Assembly: GCA_021295755.1 (NCBI GenBank) | Contig: JAGWBT010000010.1 | Coordinates: 1-41,379, forward strand | Length of the DNA stretch: 41,379 nt | Reading direction: 5' to 3' | Source: Candidatus Poribacteria bacterium | GTDB taxonomy: Bacteria; Poribacteria; WGA-4E; PCPOR2b | Part shown: positions 1 to 8,207 of the stretch, piece by piece | How positions within the stretch are numbered: the first letter of the stretch is position 1 | Layout: every line of letters begins with the position of its first letter | Made by a program: the position numbers and the translations under genes | The notes under the pieces: generated by a model | What the model was told of the DNA's origin: nothing | The model's database searches: none | Seen by the model: only the letters and a program-made list of their open reading frames with translations

Positions 1-1
1 A

Positions 2-361
2 GAGATGTTTCCCGTGTTGCGGAAATCAGGGCTGGGACTTCTCGCCTTTAGCCCTTTGGACACCGGACATCTTGTGCCAGGACGTAATATCGATCCGGAC
101 ACACCCTTGGCGACGCTGATAGATGTGTTGGACCAAGTGGCTCAAGATCTGCGCGTGAGTCGTGGAACGGTTTGTGTCGCTTGGGTGTTGACCCACCCAG
201 AGGTGACGAGCGTACTAGCTGGTGCTGAAACTCCTGAACATGTCGAGGACAATTTCGCTGGCACAGAGATGGTATTGTCCGACGAAGCGATTGAGACTTT
301 GAACGCTGCCAGTGCAGCCTACAGGGAACAGCATCTCTGCGGTGAAGGAAACTTTCTTTGA
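2..361 (+). CDS. Aldo/keto reductase, C-terminal part (cut by window start)
   Basis: This is the last third of an aldo/keto reductase, an NAD(P)H-dependent enzyme with a TIM barrel that interconverts aldehydes or ketones and alcohols. The frame is open to the first base, so the true start lies outside the window. The visible part has the family's C-terminal order: a GLGLLAFSPL strand, a helix ending in a VAWVLTHPEV stretch, and then TSVLAGAETPEHVEDNF, the usual cofactor-phosphate-binding end. The catalytic Asp, Tyr, Lys and His lie upstream and cannot be checked. The protein ends 58 bases before the next gene on the same strand. The substrate cannot be told from this part. Confidence 0.85.
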   Translation, partial: EMFPVLRKSGLGLLAFSPLDTGHLVPGRNIDPDTPLATLIDVLDQVAQDLRVSRGTVCVAWVLTHPEVTSVLAGAETPEHVEDNFAGTEMVLSDEAIETLNAASAAYREQHLCGEGNFL

Positions 362-419
362 CAGAACAATTGTTTGTTAGAAACAACTCTCCATCTACCC
401 AAAAGTAACGGAGGAAAAA

Positions 420-1076
420 ATGAGACTTATTCTAATCGGCTGTGAATACAGCGGCACAACCACATTAGCCTACGCAATCAACGAATGGACCAAAGAGACG
501 ATGGGTAAGGAATTTACCCTCATCCATGATCACTTCAAGCTGCCAGATACTAAGCCCCACGGACCAGAGCTGACTGAGGAGGAAATCGCTCAGTTCGATG
601 CACTTAGTCCGCGACTGACAGAAGTTATAATGCGGCATAACCTTTACTATCACACACCCGCCCAGTCTTCGTCGGGAGAGGACTTTCTCGGAATCGGCAT
701 CCATATCGAAGACACAATATACGGACAGTTGTACTACGGCTACGGTGGGCCGGGTGAGATGGGTGACCGGCAGACGATTTCACAAAACCTCGAGCAGCGT
801 ATCCTCAAGTTTGCGCCCGAAACCGTGCTTATCCTAGTGAAGGCATCTTCCGAAGTTATTGCCAAGCGGATGAAAGAAAATCCCCATAAATACCCCGTTG
901 TGCCTGAACAGGACATCCCAGATGTGTTGCAAAAATTCGAGGATGCGCACCAAAATTCGTCGATTAAAAACAAGATAACGCTAGACACTTCCACGACAAC
1001 GGTTGATGAGACAGTCGCTGAATTTGTGGAAAAAATTCAACCATACCTAAGCGAATCTGAACTCATGAAGCTTTAG
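420..1076 (+). CDS. Uncharacterised P-loop protein (kinase- or sulfotransferase-like)
   Basis: A 218-residue soluble protein. It opens with a beta strand and a phosphate-binding loop, GCEYSGTTT at residues 8-16. The Walker A lysine is absent: the position after the second Gly is Thr. The SGTT core resembles the PAPS-binding loop of sulfotransferases as much as a kinase P-loop. Near residue 140 a strand (VLILVKAS) leads into EVIAKRMKENPHKYP, which looks like the LID or arginine region of small nucleotide or sugar kinases. A good ribosome site (GGAGG at 410-414) lies 5 bases before the ATG. It is followed 49 bases later by the dioxygenase-HEAT gene on the same strand, so the two may be co-transcribed. 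I do not recognise a named family. A role in modifying a small molecule is inference. Confidence 0.75.
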   Translation: MRLILIGCEYSGTTTLAYAINEWTKETMGKEFTLIHDHFKLPDTKPHGPELTEEEIAQFDALSPRLTEVIMRHNLYYHTPAQSSSGEDFLGIGIHIEDTIYGQLYYGYGGPGEMGDRQTISQNLEQRILKFAPETVLILVKASSEVIAKRMKENPHKYPVVPEQDIPDVLQKFEDAHQNSSIKNKITLDTSTTTVDETVAEFVEKIQPYLSESELMKL

Positions 1077-1125
1077 TAGCTTCCACAAGGGAAGTAGGCG
1101 AACCCATATTGAAAGGAAAAAGGAA

Positions 1126-2580
1126 ATGGTGGACAAAGCTTATCTTCTTAGCGACGAAGAGATTCGGGATTTTATTGTCAGCGGGCATATCCAAATTCAA
1201 GCTGATTTTCCGACCGATTTTCACGGACACATCTACCAGCAGATCGAAGAAGTACTTGCGAAGGAAGGCAATCCGGGAAATAACTTACTGCCTCGGATTC
1301 CTGATATTCAGCGAGTTTTCGAGCATCCGAAGGTGTGTGGGGCGTTGACGAGTCTGTTAGGTCCAGATTACCTGATCCATCCCCATCGCTACTGCCATCT
1401 TAACTCGCCGGGGAGCGACGGACAAACTTGGCATAAGGACGATTATATATTTGACCAGAAGGTTCGTCACCACCGCTTTCGATGGGTGATGGCTTTCTAC
1501 TATCCGCAAGATGTCACCGAAGACATGGGACCGACAGGGGTCTTACCCGGAAAGCAGTATTACAACACGGTTTCGGACACGAACCCGACGCAAAGCACTG
1601 AGTGGGCAAAAGCCCTTTGTGGAAAGGCGGGCACGGTGACAATTGTGAATTTCGATTCGTGGCATCGAGCGACAGCGAATCGTAGCGACAAAAGACGTTA
1701 CATGCTGAAGTTTCAGTTCACACGGATGCAGGAACCATCTCAATCTCTATCGGGTGACGGACATACGCCCTGGCAACCTGCAGATAACGACAAACATGAG
1801 GCATTATCAAGGAATGTTTGGAAATGGCTCGCTCAAAGCAATGGTGGGGATTCAACGCACGTCGCACCCGACGAAAATGGCTCTGTGTCACAACTGATAG
1901 CGGGACTACGAGATACCGATGAGAGTGTTCGTCTGACTTCGGCTTATGCGCTAGGGGGCATGGGTGAATCCGTCGTGCCAGCACTAATGGAAGCGCTACA
2001 AGAAGAAGCCGAGGCTTTGGCGGAAACAAACGTTGCAAAAACTGCGGCGAATCCACAAGGTGGTAATCCAGCCGATCTCTACTCTGCTCAAGCGTTGACG
2101 GAGGTGGGACAGTCCAGTATACCGGCATTGATTTCAGCGTTAGATGATGTGTCTTGGCCCACCCGTGCGGCAGCCGCGGATACGCTGGGCAATCTAGGTT
2201 CGCATGCGGAAGAGGCTGTGTCACCATTGATTCAGGGGCTGCGTGATGAGAGTTCGTGGGTCCGCCGTAATGCAGCGGAGGCGTTAGGAATAATTGCGAC
2301 ACCTGCCGAAGATATTGTTCCAGCGTTGATGCAGGTCTCAAGCGACTCGGAGATGCTGGTTCGACTCAACGCGATGATGGCACTCGCAAAAATTGGTCAA
2401 TCGGCAGATGGTATCGTGCCAACATTGGCGGGAAGGTTAAGCGATGAGGACCGGTATGTTCGTTACTATGCGGCTGCGGTATTGCGGCAGATCGGAACGC
2501 CCGAGGCACAAGATGCTTTATGGGACGACCTGTTGACCGCCCGCTGGTGTCCTATAACAACAGCGGAGAACCCCTATTGA
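1126..2580 (+). CDS. Phytanoyl-CoA dioxygenase (PhyH)-like enzyme fused to HEAT repeats
   Basis: A 484-residue fusion. Residues 1 to about 205 form an Fe(II)/2-oxoglutarate dioxygenase of the PhyH family, which hydroxylates small substrates while turning 2-oxoglutarate into succinate and CO2. The iron ligands are visible: H103-x-D105 in TWHKDDYIF and H180 in FDSWHRA, with basic residues at 186-191 suited to bind 2-oxoglutarate. Residues about 250-470 are four to five HEAT or PBS-lyase-type helical repeats with the recurring pattern of V-R, A-A-x-A-L-G-x-(I/L)-G and PAL(I/M). An acidic linker separates the halves. The start is an ATG preceded by purine-rich AAAGGAAAAAGGAA. The HEAT part could dock a partner protein or substrate carrier. 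The substrate is unknown. Confidence 0.85.
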   Translation: MVDKAYLLSDEEIRDFIVSGHIQIQADFPTDFHGHIYQQIEEVLAKEGNPGNNLLPRIPDIQRVFEHPKVCGALTSLLGPDYLIHPHRYCHLNSPGSDGQTWHKDDYIFDQKVRHHRFRWVMAFYYPQDVTEDMGPTGVLPGKQYYNTVSDTNPTQSTEWAKALCGKAGTVTIVNFDSWHRATANRSDKRRYMLKFQFTRMQEPSQSLSGDGHTPWQPADNDKHEALSRNVWKWLAQSNGGDSTHVAPDENGSVSQLIAGLRDTDESVRLTSAYALGGMGESVVPALMEALQEEAEALAETNVAKTAANPQGGNPADLYSAQALTEVGQSSIPALISALDDVSWPTRAAAADTLGNLGSHAEEAVSPLIQGLRDESSWVRRNAAEALGIIATPAEDIVPALMQVSSDSEMLVRLNAMMALAKIGQSADGIVPTLAGRLSDEDRYVRYYAAAVLRQIGTPEAQDALWDDLLTARWCPITTAENPY

Positions 2581-2583
2581 GAA

Positions 2584-4344
2584 TTACGCGTCTACTTCCC
2601 CGCGCCACAACCGTTGCATCTCCTCACAGGATGCTAGGAGGGTGTCCAGTGTACCTACCCCTTCAACTCGCCCGTTCTTCAGGACAATAATCTTATCCGC
2701 ACGACGGAGCGCTGGACGACGATGGGAAACAACAAGACAGGTAGCACGTTGTGTTTCAAAGACGCGATCCCAAAGTACCCGTTCTGTCTCTACGTCGAGC
2801 GCAGAAGATAGGTCATCGAAGACATAAAGCTCGGCAGGACGGATAAACATCCGTGTCGCAGCAGCGCGTTGTATCTGTCCTCCCGATAGCTTGACTCCCC
2901 GTGGACCCACGATTGTATCCAATCCGTTTTCGAGTGTCGGGAGATCGTCCTCCATTACACCCAATCGAATCGCTCTGTTAAGTGCCTCCGGGTCATCTGG
3001 CAATCCCATGAGTATATTGTCTTTGAGTGGTTCACTAAAAAGTTGTGGAACTTGTGGGGTATAGGCGCAACGGGGCGGCACAAAGCACGATTTGGGATCG
3101 TCCACCACTTTGTCATTCCAGTAAATCTCTCCGGACTCCCTTGGCAATACCCCTAAGAGAGTTCGCAACAGCGTCGATTTGCCAGCGCCAATTCGTCCTG
3201 TGATGACGATAAATGAACCGGCGGGGATCTGTAGATCAATCCCGTGAATCCCATTCTCAGATCCCTCGTAACGGTAGGTTAGTCCTTTGACCGTTAGTTC
3301 GTGAAGTTGATCGGCGTTCGTCTTGACAGGGACAGGAACAGTAGGCAGATTGCCCCGGAGGTAAACCGGACTATGTTGGGCGAGTATGCTTGGTGGTGTT
3401 CCATCACTAATTCGTTCCATTCGGCCGAACGAAATTTGTGCGCGTGCATGGTGTGTCATTGTTGTTCCTAAGAGCGAACCGCTCCTAGCAACTTCACCCA
3501 CGTAGGCCATGAAGAGGACAATATCGCCGACTGTAAATTCGCCTGATTTCAGCTTCTCTGCAGCGAGTATGAGAATCACGCCTGTTGCAATGTTCCCGAG
3601 ATTCTGATTAATCGAGCGCAGGAGTTGTTCAAGCAGGTTATCTATCAGAGTCGATTTTCGTCGCGCATCGTTAAGCCGGCGAAAGTGCGAGATGACATTT
3701 GACTCCATCGTTGCAACCTTAATTGCCAACACCGCTTGGAACATCTCGTTGATGAAGTTTGTTGACCGCGCTGTGGCAACCCGTTGTGCTGATCGATATT
3801 TATGGATATATTTCCTTGCTGCATCAATAATAATTACCACGAAGATAGACGGAATGACCGTAACGAGTGTAATTATCACGTTTATCCGCACCATCACGAT
3901 GATGGCGAGTACTGCAAAGATGAGGTTGCCCCACAGATGAATGTATCGCTCTAAGTATCTAACGACCGTTCCAACATCATCGCGGAAACTGTTAGTTATT
4001 TCGCCGGACGCACTTGAAATACGACGCGGCGTTCGCACGTTAAGCAAGGCTGTCATTAAGTTTTTGCGAAGCAGCGATTCTACTGCGTACCACCAGCGGG
4101 GCCAAACGACTGCAGATCCAAACAGAGCGATAACGTCGCTAATCTCAACAGCGATAAACAGTGCTACAAGCGTCCATGCGGTGAATCCCGCTTGTGCATC
4201 GCCCGTAAGGGCATCGAAGAACTCTTTAAAGACCCACCCGGTCATAAGTGGGACAAGGTCATCTGCACCCCGAAACAGTATTGTGAGCAGAAAGAGTCCC
4301 GGACTATAACGCAGAAGTTTTATGGCAGCTTGCCCTGTTCCCAT
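2584..4344 (-). CDS. ABC transporter half-unit, membrane domain plus ATPase
   Basis: A 586-residue type IV (exporter-fold) ABC half-transporter that should work as a dimer in the inner membrane. Six membrane helices fill about residues 10-300. The ATPase follows, with Walker A GRIGAGKST (383-391), the signature LSGGQIQRAA (about 486-495), Walker B LYVFDD (about 506-511) and the switch His in VVSHRR (541). The residue after the Walker B aspartate is Asp instead of the usual catalytic Glu, a substitution known from degenerate sites. I chose the ATG at 4344 because AAGGAG sits 6 bases upstream; the ATG 9 codons earlier has no such site. No partner subunit is adjacent. It converges on the dioxygenase gene with a 3-base gap. 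The cargo is unknown. Confidence 0.9.
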   Translation of the reverse strand: MGTGQAAIKLLRYSPGLFLLTILFRGADDLVPLMTGWVFKEFFDALTGDAQAGFTAWTLVALFIAVEISDVIALFGSAVVWPRWWYAVESLLRKNLMTALLNVRTPRRISSASGEITNSFRDDVGTVVRYLERYIHLWGNLIFAVLAIIVMVRINVIITLVTVIPSIFVVIIIDAARKYIHKYRSAQRVATARSTNFINEMFQAVLAIKVATMESNVISHFRRLNDARRKSTLIDNLLEQLLRSINQNLGNIATGVILILAAEKLKSGEFTVGDIVLFMAYVGEVARSGSLLGTTMTHHARAQISFGRMERISDGTPPSILAQHSPVYLRGNLPTVPVPVKTNADQLHELTVKGLTYRYEGSENGIHGIDLQIPAGSFIVITGRIGAGKSTLLRTLLGVLPRESGEIYWNDKVVDDPKSCFVPPRCAYTPQVPQLFSEPLKDNILMGLPDDPEALNRAIRLGVMEDDLPTLENGLDTIVGPRGVKLSGGQIQRAAATRMFIRPAELYVFDDLSSALDVETERVLWDRVFETQRATCLVVSHRRPALRRADKIIVLKNGRVEGVGTLDTLLASCEEMQRLWRGEVDA

Positions 4345-4725
4345 ACGGTCTCCTTGTATACTGTGCTCCATAAGTCCGGGATATGTCTACCCAATCAAGA
4401 TTTTCGTTCATTATGTTGCTGCCTCCCCGGATCCCCACACTGGCATGGATAAATCTTAAAGTAGCACATTCAGCGAAAAAAAGCAAAATCTTTCCTACTT
4501 AACATCCGATTGAAACAACCAGAAAATAGCTATAAAACATACAATCCTAAACCGGCTTTGTAATTTATCTCCCTTGTCCAAGCCAACAATTGTATGATAG
4601 GATAACGTCATCCAAGAACTAGACTTCTAAGAACTAGACTTCTAAATAAAAAAAGGAAAAAGGTTGTTTTGTCTGCATTTCAACCACCGCCTCAAAGAAA
4701 GGACTGAGAGAAAGGGAAGCTCATC
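4345..4725. other. Divergent intergenic region, ABC transporter / epimerase
   Basis: This 381-base non-coding stretch separates two divergent genes. It is AT-rich in its right half and holds a two-copy 15-base tandem repeat, described separately. A possible weak promoter for the ABC gene reads TTGCTT, 17 bp, TACTTT on the minus strand (4458-4486). I see no convincing -35/-10 pair for the epimerase, no tRNA and no credible open frame. Confidence 0.5.
4614..4643. repeat. 15-bp perfect tandem repeat, two copies
   Basis: The unit AAGAACTAGACTTCT occurs twice in direct succession (4614-4628 and 4629-4643), about 80 bases before the epimerase start codon. Each unit contains a partly palindromic AAGAACTAGACTTCT core (AGAA...TTCT), so it could be a pair of operator half-sites or simply slippage. 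Confidence 0.7.
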
Positions 4726-5679
4726 TTGAAAATTCTCGTCACCGGTGCTGCGGGTTTCATCGGTTCACATCTTTGTGAAAAGCTGCTGAACCGTGGTGAT
4801 ACGGTGATAGCCTTAGACAACTTCAACGATTATTACGACACTGCGCGTAAACAGGAAAACGTCCATCAATTACGCAATCACTCCCGCTGTATTTTGTGCG
4901 AGGGTGACATCCGCGATGAGGAAAACATCAACCGTATCTTCACAGAACACAGACCCGAGGCGGTTGTTCATTTAGCTGCCTACGGCGCCGTGCGTTACTC
5001 TATCGGACGCGCCAAACTCTACACCGATGTCAACATCGGCGGGTCTATCAACCTGCTAGAAGCTGCCCGTGAGATTGGTGTCGAAAACTTTGTCTTTGCG
5101 TCTACCTCATCGGTGTACGGAAACACAAAGCAGCTGCCTTTTGTTGAGACTGATCCCTGTAATCATCCCCTCGCGCCCTACCCTGCGAGCAAAAAAGCCG
5201 TCGAGTTGATGGGATATACTTATCACCATTTGCACGGACTGAATTTCACGGCGTTGCGTCTTTTCAATGTCTACGGTCCCCGTGGACGCCCTGATATGAT
5301 GCCGTTCATCGTTACAGAGGGTATTGTTAATCAACGGGAAATTGTCCTGTTCGATGGGGGGCAAATGAAGCGTGATTGGACTTATATTGATGACATCCTT
5401 GGAGGTGTAACCGCTGCGATCGATAGGCCACTAGGCTATGAACTCATCAACCTCGGACGCGGTGAACCAATCCTCATGACGGATTTCGTAGAGATTATCG
5501 AAGGGTTGGTCAGTCACAAAGCGATATTATCCACGCCGCCTGCCCCACTCAGCGAGCCGAAAATTACTTTCGCGGATATCGACAAAGCGCGTCGGTTGTT
5601 GGGCTATAATCCGCAAACTTCTCTCGCAGCTGGGTTGTGCAAGTTTTGGGAATGGTATCAGGAAGCGGTTATGGATTGA
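4726..5679 (+). CDS. NAD-dependent sugar-nucleotide epimerase/dehydratase (extended SDR)
   Basis: A 317-residue extended short-chain dehydrogenase of the UDP-glucose/UDP-glucuronate 4-epimerase type, which acts on nucleotide sugars in the cytoplasm to supply polysaccharide precursors. It shows the NAD-binding GAAGFIG (7-13), an acidic residue ending the second strand (ALDNFNDYYD, 30-38), the STSSVYG segment (126-132) and the catalytic Y152-x-x-x-K156. RLFNVYGPRGRPDM and RDWTYIDD are the usual substrate-side motifs. DNFNDYYD is common in UDP-glucuronate 4-epimerases, but the exact sugar cannot be fixed. The start is a TTG with AGGGAA about 8 bases upstream; no in-frame ATG would keep the NAD-binding strand. 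Full length for the family. Confidence 0.92.
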   Translation: MKILVTGAAGFIGSHLCEKLLNRGDTVIALDNFNDYYDTARKQENVHQLRNHSRCILCEGDIRDEENINRIFTEHRPEAVVHLAAYGAVRYSIGRAKLYTDVNIGGSINLLEAAREIGVENFVFASTSSVYGNTKQLPFVETDPCNHPLAPYPASKKAVELMGYTYHHLHGLNFTALRLFNVYGPRGRPDMMPFIVTEGIVNQREIVLFDGGQMKRDWTYIDDILGGVTAAIDRPLGYELINLGRGEPILMTDFVEIIEGLVSHKAILSTPPAPLSEPKITFADIDKARRLLGYNPQTSLAAGLCKFWEWYQEAVMD

Positions 5680-5744
5680 TGCTTATAGGATTTCCCGGAG
5701 GCTAAAGCGTAAACGAAATCTAACAGATCTGCGCTTGAAACTGT

Positions 5745-6803
5745 CTATGCCAACGGATCAGGGATTGGAAGCTGATATTTCCGCATAACCTCTTGAATCT
5801 GTTCCCATGTGCTTTCTTCGATGAAAATCCCCTCCCGCCTCCGTTTTTCTTGTTCATCTCTGCCGCGCTCACCTGGAATGCGGATCGCCTCGACACCGGG
5901 TAAACGTCTGGAAGACTTGATGTAGTCAATGAAGCTATTGACCTCTGCATTGAAATCTGGCAGGTCCACAAAACTGGCAATGTTAATAACTGTGATGAAC
6001 ACACCGTTGCCCACCCTTGATCCTTCTCGGCTGGTACACCCCGCCCCACTCAACGCTCCAGAGAGGATATCAACAACCATACTGAGTCCGAATCCTTTTT
6101 GCGCGGCGATCCCTCCAAAAGGAAGCAGCGCACCGGGCGGAGAGGCATAAAAATCCTCGACATTGGTTGTCGGCTGTCCTGCAGCATCAATAAGCCAACC
6201 CTCCGGGGCAGGCTCTTTCCGATGCCGTCTCACTCGCACCTTGCCCGCTGCGACAACGCTGGTAGACATGTCTAACACAATGGGCTCACGTCCTTCAACA
6301 GGAATGGCACAAGCTAGCGGATTGGTTGAAAGCCGTCCCTCTATTCCTCCATAAGGCGCGACATTTTGACCGCCGCCATGGTCGTTCACCGTCAAGATCC
6401 CGATCATATTCTTCGCTGCCGCAATCAGTACATATCCGCCCAACCTACCGGTCTCATTAGAACGGGAGATGGTAATCGTACTGACATCGGTCGCTTTTGC
6501 CTTTTCAATTGCTAATTTCATCCCATGTGTCGCAATTACAGGTCCAAATCCCCAATTTCCATCGAGTGCTGCCATCGAAGGGGATTCGCGTTTAACTTCG
6601 ATTGTCGCCCCCGGCTGAATCAGGGATTCCTCGATTTCGTGAACGTATTTTGGCAAGTGGATGATGCCGTGTGAATCATGTCCGACTAGATTGGCGTCAA
6701 CCATGGAGCGTGTCACGACTTCAGACTCTGCGTCAGAGATGCCCATCGCGCGGAAAACGCTCAGGCATGTTTGTGCCAAGACCTCCGCTGTGAAAACTGG
6801 CAT
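5745..6803 (-). CDS. Malate/L-lactate dehydrogenase family oxidoreductase (Ldh2/YlbC type)
   Basis: A 352-residue NAD(P)-dependent dehydrogenase of the Ldh2 family, which oxidises 2-hydroxy acids such as malate, lactate, ureidoglycolate or sulfolactate. Family marks are the early GHDSHGI (41-47, with H45 a likely catalytic residue), ALDGNWGFGP, STNPLACAIP, VLDMSTSVVA and QKGFGLSMVVDILSGALSG. The position that is usually His in the (N/G)H-x-G motif reads SNETGRLG here, a possible change of function. I chose the ATG at 6803 because AGGAG lies just upstream and the protein then begins with the usual MPVFTAEVLA. A frame extension of 19 codons exists. A consensus promoter lies at 6887-6915. It is divergent from the Gfo/Idh gene. 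Confidence 0.9.
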   Translation of the reverse strand: MPVFTAEVLAQTCLSVFRAMGISDAESEVVTRSMVDANLVGHDSHGIIHLPKYVHEIEESLIQPGATIEVKRESPSMAALDGNWGFGPVIATHGMKLAIEKAKATDVSTITISRSNETGRLGGYVLIAAAKNMIGILTVNDHGGGQNVAPYGGIEGRLSTNPLACAIPVEGREPIVLDMSTSVVAAGKVRVRRHRKEPAPEGWLIDAAGQPTTNVEDFYASPPGALLPFGGIAAQKGFGLSMVVDILSGALSGAGCTSREGSRVGNGVFITVINIASFVDLPDFNAEVNSFIDYIKSSRRLPGVEAIRIPGERGRDEQEKRRREGIFIEESTWEQIQEVMRKYQLPIPDPLA

Positions 6804-6886
6804 TATCGATCTCCTATGATTATTATAAATTATAGACCAACGAATTTTAGATAATTCCATGTATCTATTTGGTCAGGTAGATGTTC

Positions 6887-6915
6887 ATTATAAGGGTGCC
6901 GGGAAAGTTTGTCAA
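6887..6915 (-). promoter_or_regulatory. Sigma-70-type promoter for the Ldh2 gene
   Basis: On the minus strand TTGACA (6910-6915) is followed after 17 bp by TATAAT (6887-6892), a perfect match to the vegetative consensus. Transcription would begin near 6880 and give a leader of about 75 bases before the chosen ATG. Confidence 0.75.
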
Positions 6916-6945
6916 CATCGTTGGCGGAAGGGTCCCACTTTGGGA

Positions 6946-6974
6946 TTGACCGTGTCTGGCAAATCTGATAAGAT
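6946..6974 (+). promoter_or_regulatory. Sigma-70-type promoter for the Gfo/Idh gene
   Basis: TTGACC (6946-6951), a 17-bp spacer and TAAGAT (6969-6974) lie about 23 bases before the ATG at 6998. The predicted start near 6981 leaves a short leader carrying a GGAAAGG ribosome site. It is back to back with the Ldh2 promoter, only about 30 bp apart. Confidence 0.6.
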
Positions 6975-6997
6975 ATGCTCTGGAAAGGAATCATAAT

Positions 6998-8056
6998 ATG
7001 CCGGAGCAGAAGGTTAGGATTGGATTCGTCGGCGTCGGTAACATGGGGCAATGCGCCCACCTGAAGAACTATGCGAATCTGGATATTTGTCAGGTAGTTG
7101 CGGTTGCTGAGATACGCGAGCCCCTGCGTCGAAAAGTCGCTACCCGCTACGGTATCCCAAATACCTATCCTACACACGACGGGATGCTGCAAAACGAAGC
7201 GTTGGATGGTATTGTGGCTGCCCAACCTTTCGGTCGATATGGGATACTTGTGCCTGAACTTCTCAAGGCAGGGGTCCCTGTCTTTACCGAAAAACCGCTT
7301 GCAGCTTCTATCGAAGCTGGCGAAAAGATTGTGGCCGCTATGAGAACAAGCGGGACGTGGCACATGGTCGGCTATCACAAGCGCAGCGACTTAGCAACAA
7401 TGTACGCAAAGACGGAAATTGAGCGTCTCAAAACATCGGGCGAACTTGGAAAAATGACGTATGTTCGTATCCTAATGCCCTCCGGGGATTGGGTGGCGGG
7501 TGGTTTTAACGATCTAATCCGTGATGATTCTCCTGCCCCTTCTCTGGAGTGGGATCCGCCCGCTGCTGGCATGAATGACGAAATCCGCAACCAGTATAAC
7601 GGTTTCGTTAACTATTATATTCATCAGATCAATCTGATGCGCTACCTGCTTGGAGAATCCTATGCAGTCACGTATGCCGATCCTTCTGGTGTACTACTGG
7701 CAGGGCAGAGCGAAAACGGCATCGCCTGCACCATTGAAATGTCCCCCTACAACACGACAATTGATTGGCAGGAATCCGCGCTCGTGTGTTTTGAGCGGGG
7801 TTATGTGAAAATTAAACTGCCAGCACCATTAGCGAGTAATCGTCCCGGTCGCGTTGAGATACTGCGGGATCCCGGCGACGGCATTACTCCGGAGACCGTC
7901 GTACCACAACTCCCTTCGGTACACGCCATGCGGCAACAGGCGGTCAATTTCGTAACCGCTATCAAAGGAGAGACAGATCCGCCTTGCACTTCGGAAGAGG
8001 CGTTGGAAGATTTGAAAGTTGCTAGGACTTATATTAAATTACTTACAGGCGTTTAA
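6998..8056 (+). CDS. Gfo/Idh/MocA family oxidoreductase
   Basis: A 352-residue NAD(P)-dependent oxidoreductase of the glucose-fructose oxidoreductase/inositol dehydrogenase/MocA family, acting on sugars or cyclitols. The Rossmann loop GFVGVGNMG is at residues 9-17, the family signature EKPLAAS at 98-104 contains the catalytic-region Lys99, and GYHKRSD follows at 125-131. The second half is the beta-sheet substrate domain, with NYYIHQINLMRYLLG carrying the usual His-x-x-(D/N) segment. Length is normal. It starts the + strand series with a 2-hydroxyacid dehydrogenase (151 bases on) and an HAD phosphatase. The substrate cannot be decided. Confidence 0.92.
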   Translation: MPEQKVRIGFVGVGNMGQCAHLKNYANLDICQVVAVAEIREPLRRKVATRYGIPNTYPTHDGMLQNEALDGIVAAQPFGRYGILVPELLKAGVPVFTEKPLAASIEAGEKIVAAMRTSGTWHMVGYHKRSDLATMYAKTEIERLKTSGELGKMTYVRILMPSGDWVAGGFNDLIRDDSPAPSLEWDPPAAGMNDEIRNQYNGFVNYYIHQINLMRYLLGESYAVTYADPSGVLLAGQSENGIACTIEMSPYNTTIDWQESALVCFERGYVKIKLPAPLASNRPGRVEILRDPGDGITPETVVPQLPSVHAMRQQAVNFVTAIKGETDPPCTSEEALEDLKVARTYIKLLTGV

Positions 8057-8207
8057 TTCCCAACGTGTGGTGCATACCGGATCTAGACCGAAAGATCTGT
8101 TTCTTCTTGTCACGACAAAATTACTAACCTTCCTCGCAAAATAGTATAGTTAATCAGAGCGACGAAGAAACTGATGAAAAATTGGTATCAGAAAGGAGCA
8201 TTAATTA

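Noticed and set aside
1718-2341. A 207-residue minus-strand frame in the dioxygenase-HEAT gene
   Set aside because: The + strand has clear HEAT repeats and iron ligands; the opposite frame is rich in Pro, His and Arg as expected of a shadow.
6830-7378. A 182-residue minus-strand frame across the Ldh2/Gfo promoter region
   Set aside because: It overlaps the strong Gfo/Idh gene and two promoters and has no family features, so it is a shadow frame.
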